Shown here one piece after another: positions 18,094 to 26,291 of a stretch of DNA of 64,000 nucleotides (positions are counted from its first letter, which is position 1; each line of letters starts with the position of its first letter). A program made the position numbers and the translations under genes. The DNA is from Streptomyces klenkii (lineage in GTDB: Bacteria; Actinomycetota; Actinomycetes; Streptomycetales; Streptomycetaceae): the NCBI RefSeq assembly GCF_003626645.1, contig NZ_RBAM01000017.1, positions 1 through 64,000 of the forward strand. Direction: 5' to 3'. The notes below the pieces were generated by a model. The model was not told the origin of the DNA and made no database searches. It worked only from the letters and a program-made list of their open reading frames with translations.

Positions 18094-19409
18094 GACTCCC
18101 CCCTCCACCCCGTGGCCCGCTCCCCGGCACCCGCCGCCAGCGCCTCGGCCAGCGCCTGCTGATAGCGCATGACGGCCGCCTCGGCGGCGACCAGATCGCA
18201 CGGCGCACTCCACAGCATGCGCCGTGCCGCGTCGTAGCGCTCGATGAGCAGCGAGTCCTCCGCGAGGCCGTGCCGGGCGGTCTTCGCCTTGTACGCGTCC
18301 AGGCGGCCGCGCAGCTCCGCCCGGACCGCCAGCGGGGCCGTCACCGCCGTCAGCGACTCGCGCGCCCGCAGCAGCTCCTCCTCCGCGCGCTCCTCCAGGC
18401 CCTCCAGGAGCGGCGACAGCCGGTGCCAGCGCGCGTGCCTGCGGTGGTCGGCGGCGGCCGACAGCTGCTCGTAGAGGGCCGTGGGCGGGCCCGACACGGC
18501 CGGCACCACGGAGGCGGCGATCTTCGACAGGACCTCGGCGCGCGCCTGCCGGGCCTCGTTGAGCGTGCGGTCCGCGCGCGAGAGGACGTCGCGCACGCGC
18601 ATCAGCCGCTGCTCGGCGTCCTGCCGGACGTCGAGGACAGCCTCGACCTCCCGGCGGACGTCCTCCAGGGCCCGCGCGGCCCGGTCGTAGCGCGTGGTGT
18701 CGGGGCGGCCGCCGCCCGGCGCCGAGCTGGGCGAGGCACCGGCCCAGAAGGCCAGCGGATCCCCTATCACCTCGGCGCGCAGCACGGTCAGTTCCCGCGT
18801 GATCTGCTCCAGGTCGTCGCCGGAGGGGTGCTCGCCGGGCCGCACGCCCACCGAGTGGGCCAGGGAGCGGGTGCGCCGCAGCTCGGCGGCGAGCAGGTCG
18901 ATCCGGGCGGGCAGCGCCGACCACACGGCGTCGGCGATGACGACGACGTCGAGGGCCTGGGCGTACCAGCCGTTCATCCGGTCCAGCAGCTCCTGCAAGC
19001 TCAGCTGCTCGCTGAGCCGGGCCGTCAGGCCCCCCGGCCCCGCCGTCAGGCCGGGGGCCGCGCCGTGGGCGTCCAGGGTGATGCCGGAGCCGCGCAGCAG
19101 TTCGGTGAGCTCGGACAGCTCGCCCTGGGTGGGCCAGCGGCGGCGGGCGCGCAGCTCGCGGGCGGTGGTCAGGGCGGCGGTGTAGGCGTCGAAGTACGCC
19201 CACAGCTGCCCGATGAGGGCCTCGGCGGCCGCCCACCGGCTCCTGGTCTCGCCGGTGAGGTCCGCCCCCTCCAGCAGGCGCCGCCCCGCGTGGTCCTGGA
19301 GGGCGAGCAGCGAGGATTCGACGGCCTCGTGCTCCGCGCCGAGCCTGGCCAGGGCGCGGTCCGCCTCCTCGCGGGTCAAGGCCGGCCCGGTGGGCTCCGC
19401 GACCGCCAT
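18090..19409 (-). CDS. Coiled-coil protein of unknown function in the PknG operon
   Basis: A 439-residue cytoplasmic protein that is almost entirely helical, with heptad-rich Leu/Ala/Arg/Glu stretches (LTREEADRALARLGAEHEAV, VRREVEAVLDVRQDAEQRLM). No enzymatic motif, cysteine cluster or membrane helix is seen. It lies between the GlnH-like and kinase genes, and its TGA overlaps the kinase ATG by 4 bp, so it is probably made in step with the kinase. A structural link between membrane sensor and kinase is a guess from position. AGAGGGGAT precedes the ATG. Confidence 0.8.
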   Translation of the reverse strand: MAVAEPTGPALTREEADRALARLGAEHEAVESSLLALQDHAGRRLLEGADLTGETRSRWAAAEALIGQLWAYFDAYTAALTTARELRARRRWPTQGELSELTELLRGSGITLDAHGAAPGLTAGPGGLTARLSEQLSLQELLDRMNGWYAQALDVVVIADAVWSALPARIDLLAAELRRTRSLAHSVGVRPGEHPSGDDLEQITRELTVLRAEVIGDPLAFWAGASPSSAPGGGRPDTTRYDRAARALEDVRREVEAVLDVRQDAEQRLMRVRDVLSRADRTLNEARQARAEVLSKIAASVVPAVSGPPTALYEQLSAAADHRRHARWHRLSPLLEGLEERAEEELLRARESLTAVTAPLAVRAELRGRLDAYKAKTARHGLAEDSLLIERYDAARRMLWSAPCDLVAAEAAVMRYQQALAEALAAGAGERATGWRGES

Positions 19410-19482
19410 CGATCCCCTCTCTCCCGTCCGCGGCGCGCGCCGCGGGCCGATTTCCGTTACGGCCGTGCTCCCCGGCCCGCCG

Positions 19483-20490
19483 TCAGTCCCGGTACTTGGG
19501 CTCCGGCGGGGCGGTGATCCCCTTCAGGTCGCCGGCGAGCCACCGCTCGTACGCCTTCATCCACAGGCTCGCGGCGCCGCCGCTGCGGTAGTCCTCCAGC
19601 ACCTTGTTGACCCGGCGTACCAGGTCCGTGTCCGCGAGGTTCATCGCCACGCCGTACGGTTCGGTGGTGAACGGCTTTCCGACGAGCTGCACGGACGGGT
19701 CCTGGGCCGCCTGGCCGGCCGCCAGCGCCCTGTCGTTGACGACCGCGTCGACCTCGCCGAGCTGGAGCCGCACCAGGCAGTCCAGCTGGTTGGGGACGGT
19801 CAGCAGGGACGAACCGTGCGGTTCCTCCCGGACCTTGAGCTCGGCCGTGGACCCTTCCGCCGTACAGACCTTCTTCCCCTTCAGCGAGTCGTCGAACGCG
19901 GTCACCGGTGACCCCTTGGGAACCATGACCTGCTGCCCGGACTCGAAGTAGGCGGTGGAGAAGGCCACTTGCTTGATCCGGTCACAGGTGATGGTCATCG
20001 TACGGGCGACGATGTCCACCTTGCCCGTTTGCAGGGCGGGTATGCGCCGGCTCGTGGGGATCGCGAGGAAGGTGACCTTGCCGGGGTCGCCGAGGATGTC
20101 CTTGGCGATGGCCCGGACGAGGTCGATGTCGAAGCCGCTGAGCTCGCCGTCGGCGGGGTTGCGGTAGCCCCAGCGGTAGCTGTTCTGGTCGACGCCCGCG
20201 ATCAGCCGGCCGCGGGCCTTGATGCGCTGCACGGCCGGGCCGTCGGCCTCGCCCGCGGGCCGCAGGCTCGCCTCGGGGTCGGTGCACTGTGCGGGTGCGG
20301 CTTCGGGGCCCGGGGCGGGTGCGGCGTGCGCGGCGGGTGCGGAGTGCGCCGGCCGGTCGCGCGCGGGCCCGCCGCCCGCGGGCAGCACGGCCGCGGCCAC
20401 CGCGGCGAGGGCGCACGCGGCGGCCGCCGAAGCCACGGCCGCGGTCCGGGACCGCATCCGCGGCCACCGTGCCGTACGGGTCTCTCCCAC
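19483..20490 (-). CDS. GlnH-like extracytoplasmic amino-acid binding protein
   Basis: A 335-residue protein with an N-terminal hydrophobic segment at about residues 16-37 and a Pro/Ala-rich spacer, then a type II periplasmic-binding-protein fold. Recognisable elements are RGRLIAGVDQNSYRWGYR, GFDIDLVRAIAKDILG, ALQTGKVDIVARTMTIT and PYGVAMNLADTDLVRRVNKVL. The family binds polar amino acids. Mycobacterial GlnH is a lipoprotein that senses Asp/Glu for PknG. Here no good lipobox is visible (the only nearby Cys is in AAAAC at residue 26), so the protein may be membrane-anchored or secreted. No transporter permease or ATPase is adjacent, which favours sensing over uptake. Confidence 0.85.
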   Translation of the reverse strand: MGETRTARWPRMRSRTAAVASAAAACALAAVAAAVLPAGGGPARDRPAHSAPAAHAAPAPGPEAAPAQCTDPEASLRPAGEADGPAVQRIKARGRLIAGVDQNSYRWGYRNPADGELSGFDIDLVRAIAKDILGDPGKVTFLAIPTSRRIPALQTGKVDIVARTMTITCDRIKQVAFSTAYFESGQQVMVPKGSPVTAFDDSLKGKKVCTAEGSTAELKVREEPHGSSLLTVPNQLDCLVRLQLGEVDAVVNDRALAAGQAAQDPSVQLVGKPFTTEPYGVAMNLADTDLVRRVNKVLEDYRSGGAASLWMKAYERWLAGDLKGITAPPEPKYRD

Positions 20491-20519
20491 GGTCTCCCCC
20501 TCCTCCCGCAGCACCGGCC

Positions 20520-21911
20520 TCACCGGTACTCCGACAGCCTGCGCCCGATGCCGGCCACGGCGCCGGCCGCGCCGAGCACGGTCAGCACGGCCGCCCCGGC
20601 GGCCAGGCCCGAGAACGCGCCGCGCCCGTCGTCGGCCGCCTGCCGGAACTCGTCCTGCTCGTAGGCGAGGGCGCGCTCCAGTTCGGTGTCCACCCGGTCG
20701 AAGGACGCGCCGGTGCTGTCCTTGTCGCCGATGACCTTCTGCAAGGCGTCCTTGTAGTCGCCGCGGTCGTCGGCGAGCACCCGCACCTCGCCGTGGCGCT
20801 GCTGCCACGTGCGGACGTCCTTGATCGCGGCGTCGACCGGCGCGCGGCCCCCGGCGTCGTCGGCGAGGGCGCGGGCGCGGTCCAGCAGGCTGCCCGCGCG
20901 GGCCGGCCCCTGCTCGCCGCCTATGAGCCGGCCCATGCCGGCGCGGTAGTTGCTCTCGTACTGGTCGTCGCCGTTCTTCGTGAGCACGGCGCCGCGGGCG
21001 ACCATCGTGAGGTTCTCGTCGCCGCGGGCCTGGAGCGAGCCGATCCGGGCCTCGGTCAGCGCTTGCAGGGATCTCGCGCCGTGGGCGTAGGAGCCCTCCA
21101 GGCCGGAGCGGGCCACGGCGTGGCCGGCGACGAGCCACAGCAGGACGACGGCGGTGCCCGCGGTGGCCGCCAGCAGGCCGTGGTTGAAGACCCGGTTCGT
21201 GCGCAGGTAGTTGCGCCGCTGGGCCCGGGCCAGGGCGCCGAGGGCGACGACGCCGAGGGCCAGGGCGGCCCACGGCCAGGACTTCGCGTCGTCGTAGTCC
21301 GAGCCGAGGCGGCCCGTCTCGGCCTCGTACAGGCCGCGGGCGGCGGGCAGCAGCTCCTCGCGCATCCGGTCGCCCGCGTAGCGCAGGTAGGCGCCGCCGA
21401 GCGGCAGGCCCTGGCGGTTGTTCGCCCGGGCGGCCTCCACGAGGCCGGTGTAGCGCGGCAGCCCTTCGTTGAGCGCGGCGATCCGGTCGCGGGCCGCGCC
21501 CGAGCCCTCGCCGGCGGCCGCGGCCTTGACGAGCAGCCGTGAGGCGAGCGCGATGTCCTTCTCGTAGCGCTGCCGGACCGCGCGCGGCTCCTGGCCGCCC
21601 GCGAGGAAGCCGCTCGCGGCCGTGGTGTCGGCGTCGGCGAGCGAGCGGTAGATGGCGGCGGCGTCGGCGCTCAGCGGCTGGCTGGTGTCCACGACGGCGT
21701 CGGCCGCGGCCGCCCGGGTGGCGACCTGCCAGGCGGTGACGGCCCCGAACGCCACGAGGACCAGGGCCAGGACGGCGCCGATGGCGCGCAGCCGGCCGGG
21801 TTCGGTGACGGCCGCGGCCCGCACGCGGTCGAGCGCCTCGCGCCAGGCCGGGACGGCGGCGCTGCGGGCGGGCTCCCCCGGCTTTCCCCCCGCCGGCTGC
21901 GGCTGTGACAC
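20520..21911 (-). CDS. GlnX-like four-helix membrane sensor
   Basis: A 463-residue membrane protein. Predicted helices lie near residues 42-64, 211-229, 245-267 and 435-458. They leave two external helical domains (about 65-210 and 268-434) rich in acidic and basic residues, resembling the four-helix sensor domains of chemoreceptors. This topology and its position directly before a GlnH-like gene match mycobacterial GlnX, which passes the ligand signal from GlnH to PknG. No cytoplasmic catalytic domain is present. The GTG at 21911 has GGGAGG 5 bp upstream and is the first gene of the operon. Confidence 0.8.
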   Translation of the reverse strand: MSQPQPAGGKPGEPARSAAVPAWREALDRVRAAAVTEPGRLRAIGAVLALVLVAFGAVTAWQVATRAAAADAVVDTSQPLSADAAAIYRSLADADTTAASGFLAGGQEPRAVRQRYEKDIALASRLLVKAAAAGEGSGAARDRIAALNEGLPRYTGLVEAARANNRQGLPLGGAYLRYAGDRMREELLPAARGLYEAETGRLGSDYDDAKSWPWAALALGVVALGALARAQRRNYLRTNRVFNHGLLAATAGTAVVLLWLVAGHAVARSGLEGSYAHGARSLQALTEARIGSLQARGDENLTMVARGAVLTKNGDDQYESNYRAGMGRLIGGEQGPARAGSLLDRARALADDAGGRAPVDAAIKDVRTWQQRHGEVRVLADDRGDYKDALQKVIGDKDSTGASFDRVDTELERALAYEQDEFRQAADDGRGAFSGLAAGAAVLTVLGAAGAVAGIGRRLSEYR

Positions 21912-22220
21912 GTGACCTCCCCCTCGGTCGCTGAGGGCGGCCCGTCGCCCGGCGTGCGGGGGAACAGGTGCCCGGCCAGCAGTATGGCCGCAAGAACCGG
22001 CAAAAACACCGGTGCGGGACCGATCTTGTGTGCGGTCGCGCTCTTCACCCGGGCCCGTGGCGGCCCTCGTCCCCCATCACGACCGCCGGCCCGGTGCGGT
22101 TCCCCGCACCGGGCCGGGCGCGCGTGCGCCTGTGGCGTGCTGTGTTCTACGGGTACGCCGTGGTCTTACGTGCACGCCGTGCCGTACGGATACGCCGAGG
22201 CCGTACGGGCAGGCCGTGCC
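21912..22220. other. Intergenic: operon promoter region and repeats
   Basis: This 309-bp gap lies between the GlnX-like gene and the 3' end of melC2, both transcribed leftward. It must hold the promoter of the seven-gene operon. Its right third is occupied by the tandem repeat described separately. No gene is supported. Confidence 0.5.
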
Positions 22221-22225
22221 TTACG
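22152..22225 (+). repeat. Four tandem 18-19 nt imperfect repeats after melC2
   Basis: Units at 22152, 22171, 22189 and 22208 share TACGCCGNGGYCNTACG, and two contain the palindrome CCGTACGG. The last unit overlaps the final codons of melC2. No clean terminator hairpin is present, so this array may be the 3' end structure of the melC mRNA. Confidence 0.6.
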
Positions 22226-23042
22226 CGTACGTGTAGTACGCGCTGTGGTCGAGCATCTGGGCCGGGGTGACGTTGTTCCACGGACGCATGGTGTCGTTGA
22301 GGTCGACGACGTTCGCGGTGCCGGCGGCCGGCAGGTAGGCCGAGGAGGGGTGCATGCGCTGCCAGTCGGACCACAGCTTGTCGATGTGGGCGTGGTGCAG
22401 CCAGAAGACCGGGTCGTTGGGGGAGACGCCGGTGGCCATGTGGCCGCCCATCCACACGTGGACGTTGTTGTGGACGCGGCCGGCGCCGCGCCAGCCCTCC
22501 AGGTAGTTGCGGAAGCTGCCCTCGGAGGCGCTGTTCCACGGGGCCGTGTCGTAGACCGGCATGGCGAGGACGGCGTCGACCTGGGCGCGGGTGGGCAGCG
22601 TGCCGGCGGCGCCCATCTCGCGCTGGAGGAAGGGACTGTTCTCGGCCTGAACGTTGATGTTCCACTTGCCCGTGGAGTAGGCGAAGGGACCGGTGGTGAC
22701 CTGGGCGTCACGGCTGCGGCCGTTGCCGCCCATGAAGTCGGCGCCGAAGATCGAGGAGTTGACCGAGCGGTCGACGGTCCAGTCCCAGTAGGGCAGCGTG
22801 ATCGAGGGGTCGACCTTCTGGAGCTCCTGCTCGAACTGGATCAGGAAGCGGCGGTGCCAGGGGAGGAACGACGGCGAGCGGTGGCCGACGCGGTCGCTGT
22901 CGTCGCGGTCGCTCATGATGAACTGGTCGTGCGTGCGGACGAATCCGTCGTAGACGCCGGTGCGCTTGAGCTCCAGCAGGGCGTTGACGAAGGTCCGCTT
23001 CTCGGTGGCGGTCAGGTTTGCCTGGTTCTTGCGCACTGCCAT
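22221..23042 (-). CDS. melC2: Tyrosinase MelC2
   Basis: A 273-residue type-3 copper oxidase, the same length as known Streptomyces MelC2. The CuA ligands are His38 (RTHDQF), His54 (VGHRSP) and His63 (PWHRRF). The CuB ligands are in NNVHVWMGGHM and WLHHAHIDKLW. It oxidises tyrosine to dopaquinone, the first step of melanin formation. It has no signal peptide and is exported in complex with MelC1, which also delivers copper. It is 60 bp downstream of melC1. Confidence 0.96.
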   Translation of the reverse strand: MAVRKNQANLTATEKRTFVNALLELKRTGVYDGFVRTHDQFIMSDRDDSDRVGHRSPSFLPWHRRFLIQFEQELQKVDPSITLPYWDWTVDRSVNSSIFGADFMGGNGRSRDAQVTTGPFAYSTGKWNINVQAENSPFLQREMGAAGTLPTRAQVDAVLAMPVYDTAPWNSASEGSFRNYLEGWRGAGRVHNNVHVWMGGHMATGVSPNDPVFWLHHAHIDKLWSDWQRMHPSSAYLPAAGTANVVDLNDTMRPWNNVTPAQMLDHSAYYTYA

Positions 23043-23102
23043 GGGGTTCGTGTCCTCGTGGGTGAGAGTGTGGGTCGCGGGGTGCGTGCGGCAGTGCGCC
23101 GG

Positions 23103-23498
23103 TTACATCTGGATCGGGACGAGCGAGGCGCCCCGGAGCTTGTCGACGGCGGCGCGGGTGAGCGACAGCGGCTCGGGGAAGACCTGGTAGTGGTTGATGA
23201 CGCTGATCCAGGTGCCGTCGGCGTTCCGCATGACGTGCAGCTCCTTGCCGTCGATCGTGACGGCGAAGCCACCGTGGGCCGCGTGCTCCCCGCTCGTCAC
23301 CGGCTTGCCGACGATGCGGCGGCCCTTGTAGACCTCGTCGAACGCCGCGAGCCCGGTGCCGTGGCCCTCGTGCCCGGTGTGGTCCATGGTGTGGCCGGTG
23401 TGGTCGGCCGCCCGGGCGCCGGTGGCGAGCAGCGCCACGCCGGCGGCGGCAGCGGCGGTTCCTCTGAGCACAATGCGTCGGCTCACGTTGGACGACAT
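23103..23498 (-). CDS. melC1: Tyrosinase copper chaperone MelC1
   Basis: A 131-residue protein with a twin-arginine signal (SNVSRRIVLRG, then a hydrophobic core ending at GARA). A His-rich segment follows (DHTGHTMDHTGHEGHGTG) that suits copper binding, and then the conserved caddie domain with ITxDGKELHVMRNADGTWIS and the NHYQVFPEP motif. MelC1 forms a complex with apo-tyrosinase, loads copper and carries it through the Tat pathway. The ATG at 23498 has AGGGGGGA upstream. Confidence 0.95.
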   Translation of the reverse strand: MSSNVSRRIVLRGTAAAAAGVALLATGARAADHTGHTMDHTGHEGHGTGLAAFDEVYKGRRIVGKPVTSGEHAAHGGFAVTIDGKELHVMRNADGTWISVINHYQVFPEPLSLTRAAVDKLRGASLVPIQM

Positions 23499-23981
23499 GG
23501 TCGGTCCCCCTCGGGTTCGCGCCGACAAGGCGCGGAATGGACGATCAGTAGCGGAAGTCATCACGAATGCAGCCGTAAATCCCTTTTGATGACGGTTGCT
23601 TGTTGTATTTCGTGATCAATCCGTGCGGGGCGGACTCTCGCACGATCGGGAAGGGGGAGGAAAACGGTTGACCGGTTTTGGGACATTGGGTAAATGAACG
23701 GTCAACAAGCGGCGGAGAGAGGAATTTCCGACTCGTGACGTTGTTGACGCCGAGTCAGGAAACTTGGCGGCCGCGAGGGGGTTTGCCGAAAGATCTTCCT
23801 GCGGGGCGTCCGATGTGGTGACGCCTCTCACGATGTGAACGTGACGTGAAGAATGCGGCGGTACGGCGGATTCCGGCCGTGCGGTCCGGATCTCCGCCCT
23901 CCGCGCCGCGCACGCTCCGCGCCCCCTCGCCGCCCAGGCTCCGCGCCCCGCGCCGTACGGACCGCCGCCGCGCGCCCGGCC
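23499..23981. other. Intergenic region upstream of melC1
   Basis: No gene is supported in this 483-bp stretch. Bases 23560-23850 are clearly less GC-rich than the surroundings, as expected of a promoter region. It contains an 8-bp inverted repeat described separately. The right part is the 3' flank of csnK. Confidence 0.5.
23667..23706. promoter_or_regulatory. Inverted repeat upstream of melC1, possible operator
   Basis: GTTGACCG at 23667-23674 and CGGTCAAC at 23699-23706 are perfect reverse complements, with centres 32 bp (about three helical turns) apart. The left arm is itself inside an imperfect palindrome AAAACGGTTGACCGGTTTT. The pair lies about 170-210 bp upstream of the melC1 ATG. Confidence 0.4.
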
Positions 23982-24983
23982 CTACGCGTAGTGCGCGCGC
24001 AGCCGCCCGTACGCCGCCGCCGGGGCCCCCGCGCCGTCCAGCGCCAGCAGCGCCGCGCCCAGCACCGGCGGCGCCGTCACCACCACCGGCACGGCCCCCG
24101 GCGCGCGCCGCGCCAGCCCGGCCGCCACCTGCTCGTGCAGCAGGGGATGCCGGGCCGCGAGCACACCGCCGCCCAGCACCACCGGCACCTGTGCCCCCAG
24201 CAGGCCCAGCCGCCCCAGCGCGACCGCGGCCATGGCGACGATCTCCTCCGCCTGCCGGGCCACGATCCCGCGGGCCACCGGATCACCCGCGGCGGCCACC
24301 GCGAACAGCACCGGCACGAGCTCGTGCCGCCGCGCCGCCGCCACCGCGCCCAGGTGCAGCGCCTCGATCAGCGCGGGCATTCCGGCCAGGCCGAAGCGCG
24401 CGGGCAGGGCGTCCGCCAGCGCGGTGGGCCCGCCGCGGCCGTCGGCCGCCCGCGCCGCCCACCACAGCGCCTCCTCCGCCAGGTCCGTGCCGCCGCCCCG
24501 GTCGCCGGAGAGCCGCCCGAGCGCCGGGAAGCGGGCCGTCCGCCCGCCCGGGCCGAGCCCGGCGCAGTTGATGCCCGCCCCGCACACCACCGCGACCCCC
24601 ACCGGCTCGCCCCCGTCGGGCAGCCCCGCCCGCAGCAGCGCGAAGGTGTCGTTGGCGACGGCGACCGCCCGCCCCCAGCCGCGGGCGGCGATCTCCGCGG
24701 TCAGCCGCTCCTCCTCCACCGGCAGGTCGCAGTTGGCCAGGCAGGCCTGGACGCGGGCGGCGTACGGGAGCGGGGCGGGCCGCCCGGCCGCGCCGGCGTC
24801 CGCCACGGCCCGTTCCACGAGCTCCGCCAGGCCGTCCACCGCGCTGCGCACGTTCCCGGCCTGCGGCTGGAACCCGCCGCCGCGCGCCGCCCCCAGCACC
24901 GCCCCGTCCGGCCCCACCAGCACCACGTCGGTCTTGCTGTTGCCCGCGTCGACGGCGAGCAGCGCGCCGTCCGAGCGCGTCAC
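23982..24983 (-). CDS. csnK: BadF/BadG-type amino-sugar kinase, probable CsnK
   Basis: A 333-residue ASKHA-fold kinase. The phosphate loop is LLAVDAGNSKTDVV. The adenosine-side motifs include VCGAGINCAG and the PVVLGGGVLA stretch. This class includes N-acetylglucosamine and glucosamine kinases. It follows the GH4 gene with a 4-bp GTGA overlap, and the order repressor, GH4, kinase matches the end of the csn chitosan-oligosaccharide operon known from S. coelicolor. Phosphorylating glucosamine is therefore the likely role. The symbol rests on synteny and domain type. Confidence 0.75.
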   Translation of the reverse strand: MTRSDGALLAVDAGNSKTDVVLVGPDGAVLGAARGGGFQPQAGNVRSAVDGLAELVERAVADAGAAGRPAPLPYAARVQACLANCDLPVEEERLTAEIAARGWGRAVAVANDTFALLRAGLPDGGEPVGVAVVCGAGINCAGLGPGGRTARFPALGRLSGDRGGGTDLAEEALWWAARAADGRGGPTALADALPARFGLAGMPALIEALHLGAVAAARRHELVPVLFAVAAAGDPVARGIVARQAEEIVAMAAVALGRLGLLGAQVPVVLGGGVLAARHPLLHEQVAAGLARRAPGAVPVVVTAPPVLGAALLALDGAGAPAAAYGRLRAHYA

Positions 24984-26233
24984 GCCCACGCGAGGTGTTC
25001 CCTGTTGTGCGCGAGGAGGGCGCCGGTCAGCCGGTCGGCGTGGTCGAGCTGCCCGACCAGCGGGTGCGCGAGCAGCGCCGCGAACACCCGCTCCCGGCCG
25101 CCCTTGAGCGCGGCCTCCAGCGCCAGGTGCTCGTACGCCGTGACGCTCGCGACCAGCCCCGCGAAGAGCGGCTCCAGCGGGCGTACGGGCAGCGGGTGCG
25201 CGCCGCGCGCGTCCACGGCCGCCGGCACCTCGATCACGGCGTCGTCCGGGAGGAAGGGCAGGGTGCCGTTGTTGAAGGCGTTGACGACCTGCACGTCGCC
25301 GGTGTCCCGCAGCAGGGACGCGGTCAGGGCGACCGCCGCCTCCGAGTAGAAGGCGCCGCCGCGCTTCTCCAGCAGCGCGGGCTTCTCGTCGAGCGCGGGA
25401 TCGGCGTACAGGGCCAGCAGCTCCCGCTCCATGGCGGCCACTTGGGCGGCCCGCGACGGCCCGTCGCGCAGCTCCCGGACGACCTCGTCGTGGCGGTAGA
25501 AGTAGCGCAGGTAGTAGGAGGGCACGACGCCGAGCCGGTCCATGACCGCGCGCGGCATGCGCAGGTCCGCGGCGATCGCGTCCCCGTGCTCGGCGATCAG
25601 CCGCGGCAGGACGTCCCGCCCGCCCACGGTCACCGACCGCTCCCACGTGAGGTGGTTGAGGCCGGTGTGCTCCAGCGCCACCTCCCCGGGCGCCACCCCG
25701 AGCAGCCGGGCGAACTTCCGCTGGAACCCGATCGCCACGTTGCACAGCCCCACGGCCCGGTGCCCGGCCGCGAGCAGCGCCCGGGTCACGATGCCGACCG
25801 GGTTGGTGAAGTCCACGATCCAGGCGCCGGGGCTGCGCCGCCGTACGCGCTCGGCGATGTCCAGCACCACCGGGACCGTGCGCAGCGCCTTGGCGAGCCC
25901 GCCCGCGCCGGTGGTCTCCTGGCCGACGCAGCCGCACTCCAGCGGCCACGTCTCGTCCTGGAGCCGGGCCGCCTGGCCGCCCACGCGCAGTTGCAGCAGG
26001 ACGGCGTCCGCGCCGTCGGCGCCCGCGTCCAGGTCCGCGGTCCAGGTGACGCGCCCGGGGTGGCCCTGCCGGGCGAGGATCCGCCGGGCGAGCGGGCCGA
26101 CGAGCTCCAGCCGCCGCGCGTCCGGGTCGACCAGGACGAGCTCCGTCACCGGCAGCACATCGCGCAGCCGGGCGAATCCGTCGACGAGTTCGGGGGTGTA
26201 CGTGGAGCCGCCACCCACCACTGCGAGCTTCAA
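24980..26233 (-). CDS. csnH: GH4-family 6-phospho-beta-glucosidase-like protein, probable CsnH
   Basis: A 417-residue NAD- and metal-dependent glycosidase family 4 enzyme. The N-terminus is a dinucleotide-binding fold (KLAVVGGGSTYTPELV). Later come QETTGAGG, VDFTNPVGIV, the metal-binding GLCNVAIG cysteine motif and the HTGLNH histidine. GH4 enzymes cleave glycosides by a redox mechanism with NAD+. In the csn context the substrate would be a glucosamine oligosaccharide or its phosphate, but this is inference. The gene lies 58 bp after the ROK regulator. Confidence 0.8.
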   Translation of the reverse strand: MKLAVVGGGSTYTPELVDGFARLRDVLPVTELVLVDPDARRLELVGPLARRILARQGHPGRVTWTADLDAGADGADAVLLQLRVGGQAARLQDETWPLECGCVGQETTGAGGLAKALRTVPVVLDIAERVRRRSPGAWIVDFTNPVGIVTRALLAAGHRAVGLCNVAIGFQRKFARLLGVAPGEVALEHTGLNHLTWERSVTVGGRDVLPRLIAEHGDAIAADLRMPRAVMDRLGVVPSYYLRYFYRHDEVVRELRDGPSRAAQVAAMERELLALYADPALDEKPALLEKRGGAFYSEAAVALTASLLRDTGDVQVVNAFNNGTLPFLPDDAVIEVPAAVDARGAHPLPVRPLEPLFAGLVASVTAYEHLALEAALKGGRERVFAALLAHPLVGQLDHADRLTGALLAHNREHLAWA

Positions 26234-26291
26234 CCGTGACTCCTTCGTCGGTCGCCCCGGGGCGGGGCGACGAGGCCGTAAGGCCAGGACT

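Noticed and set aside
22221..23498. A biosynthetic gene cluster around the tyrosinase
   Set aside because: Only melC1 and melC2 are present; the flanking operons are signalling and sugar-use genes with no biosynthetic enzymes.
23616..23831. 71-residue frame upstream of melC1
   Set aside because: No ribosome site or recognisable product, and base composition in the gap is that of a promoter region.
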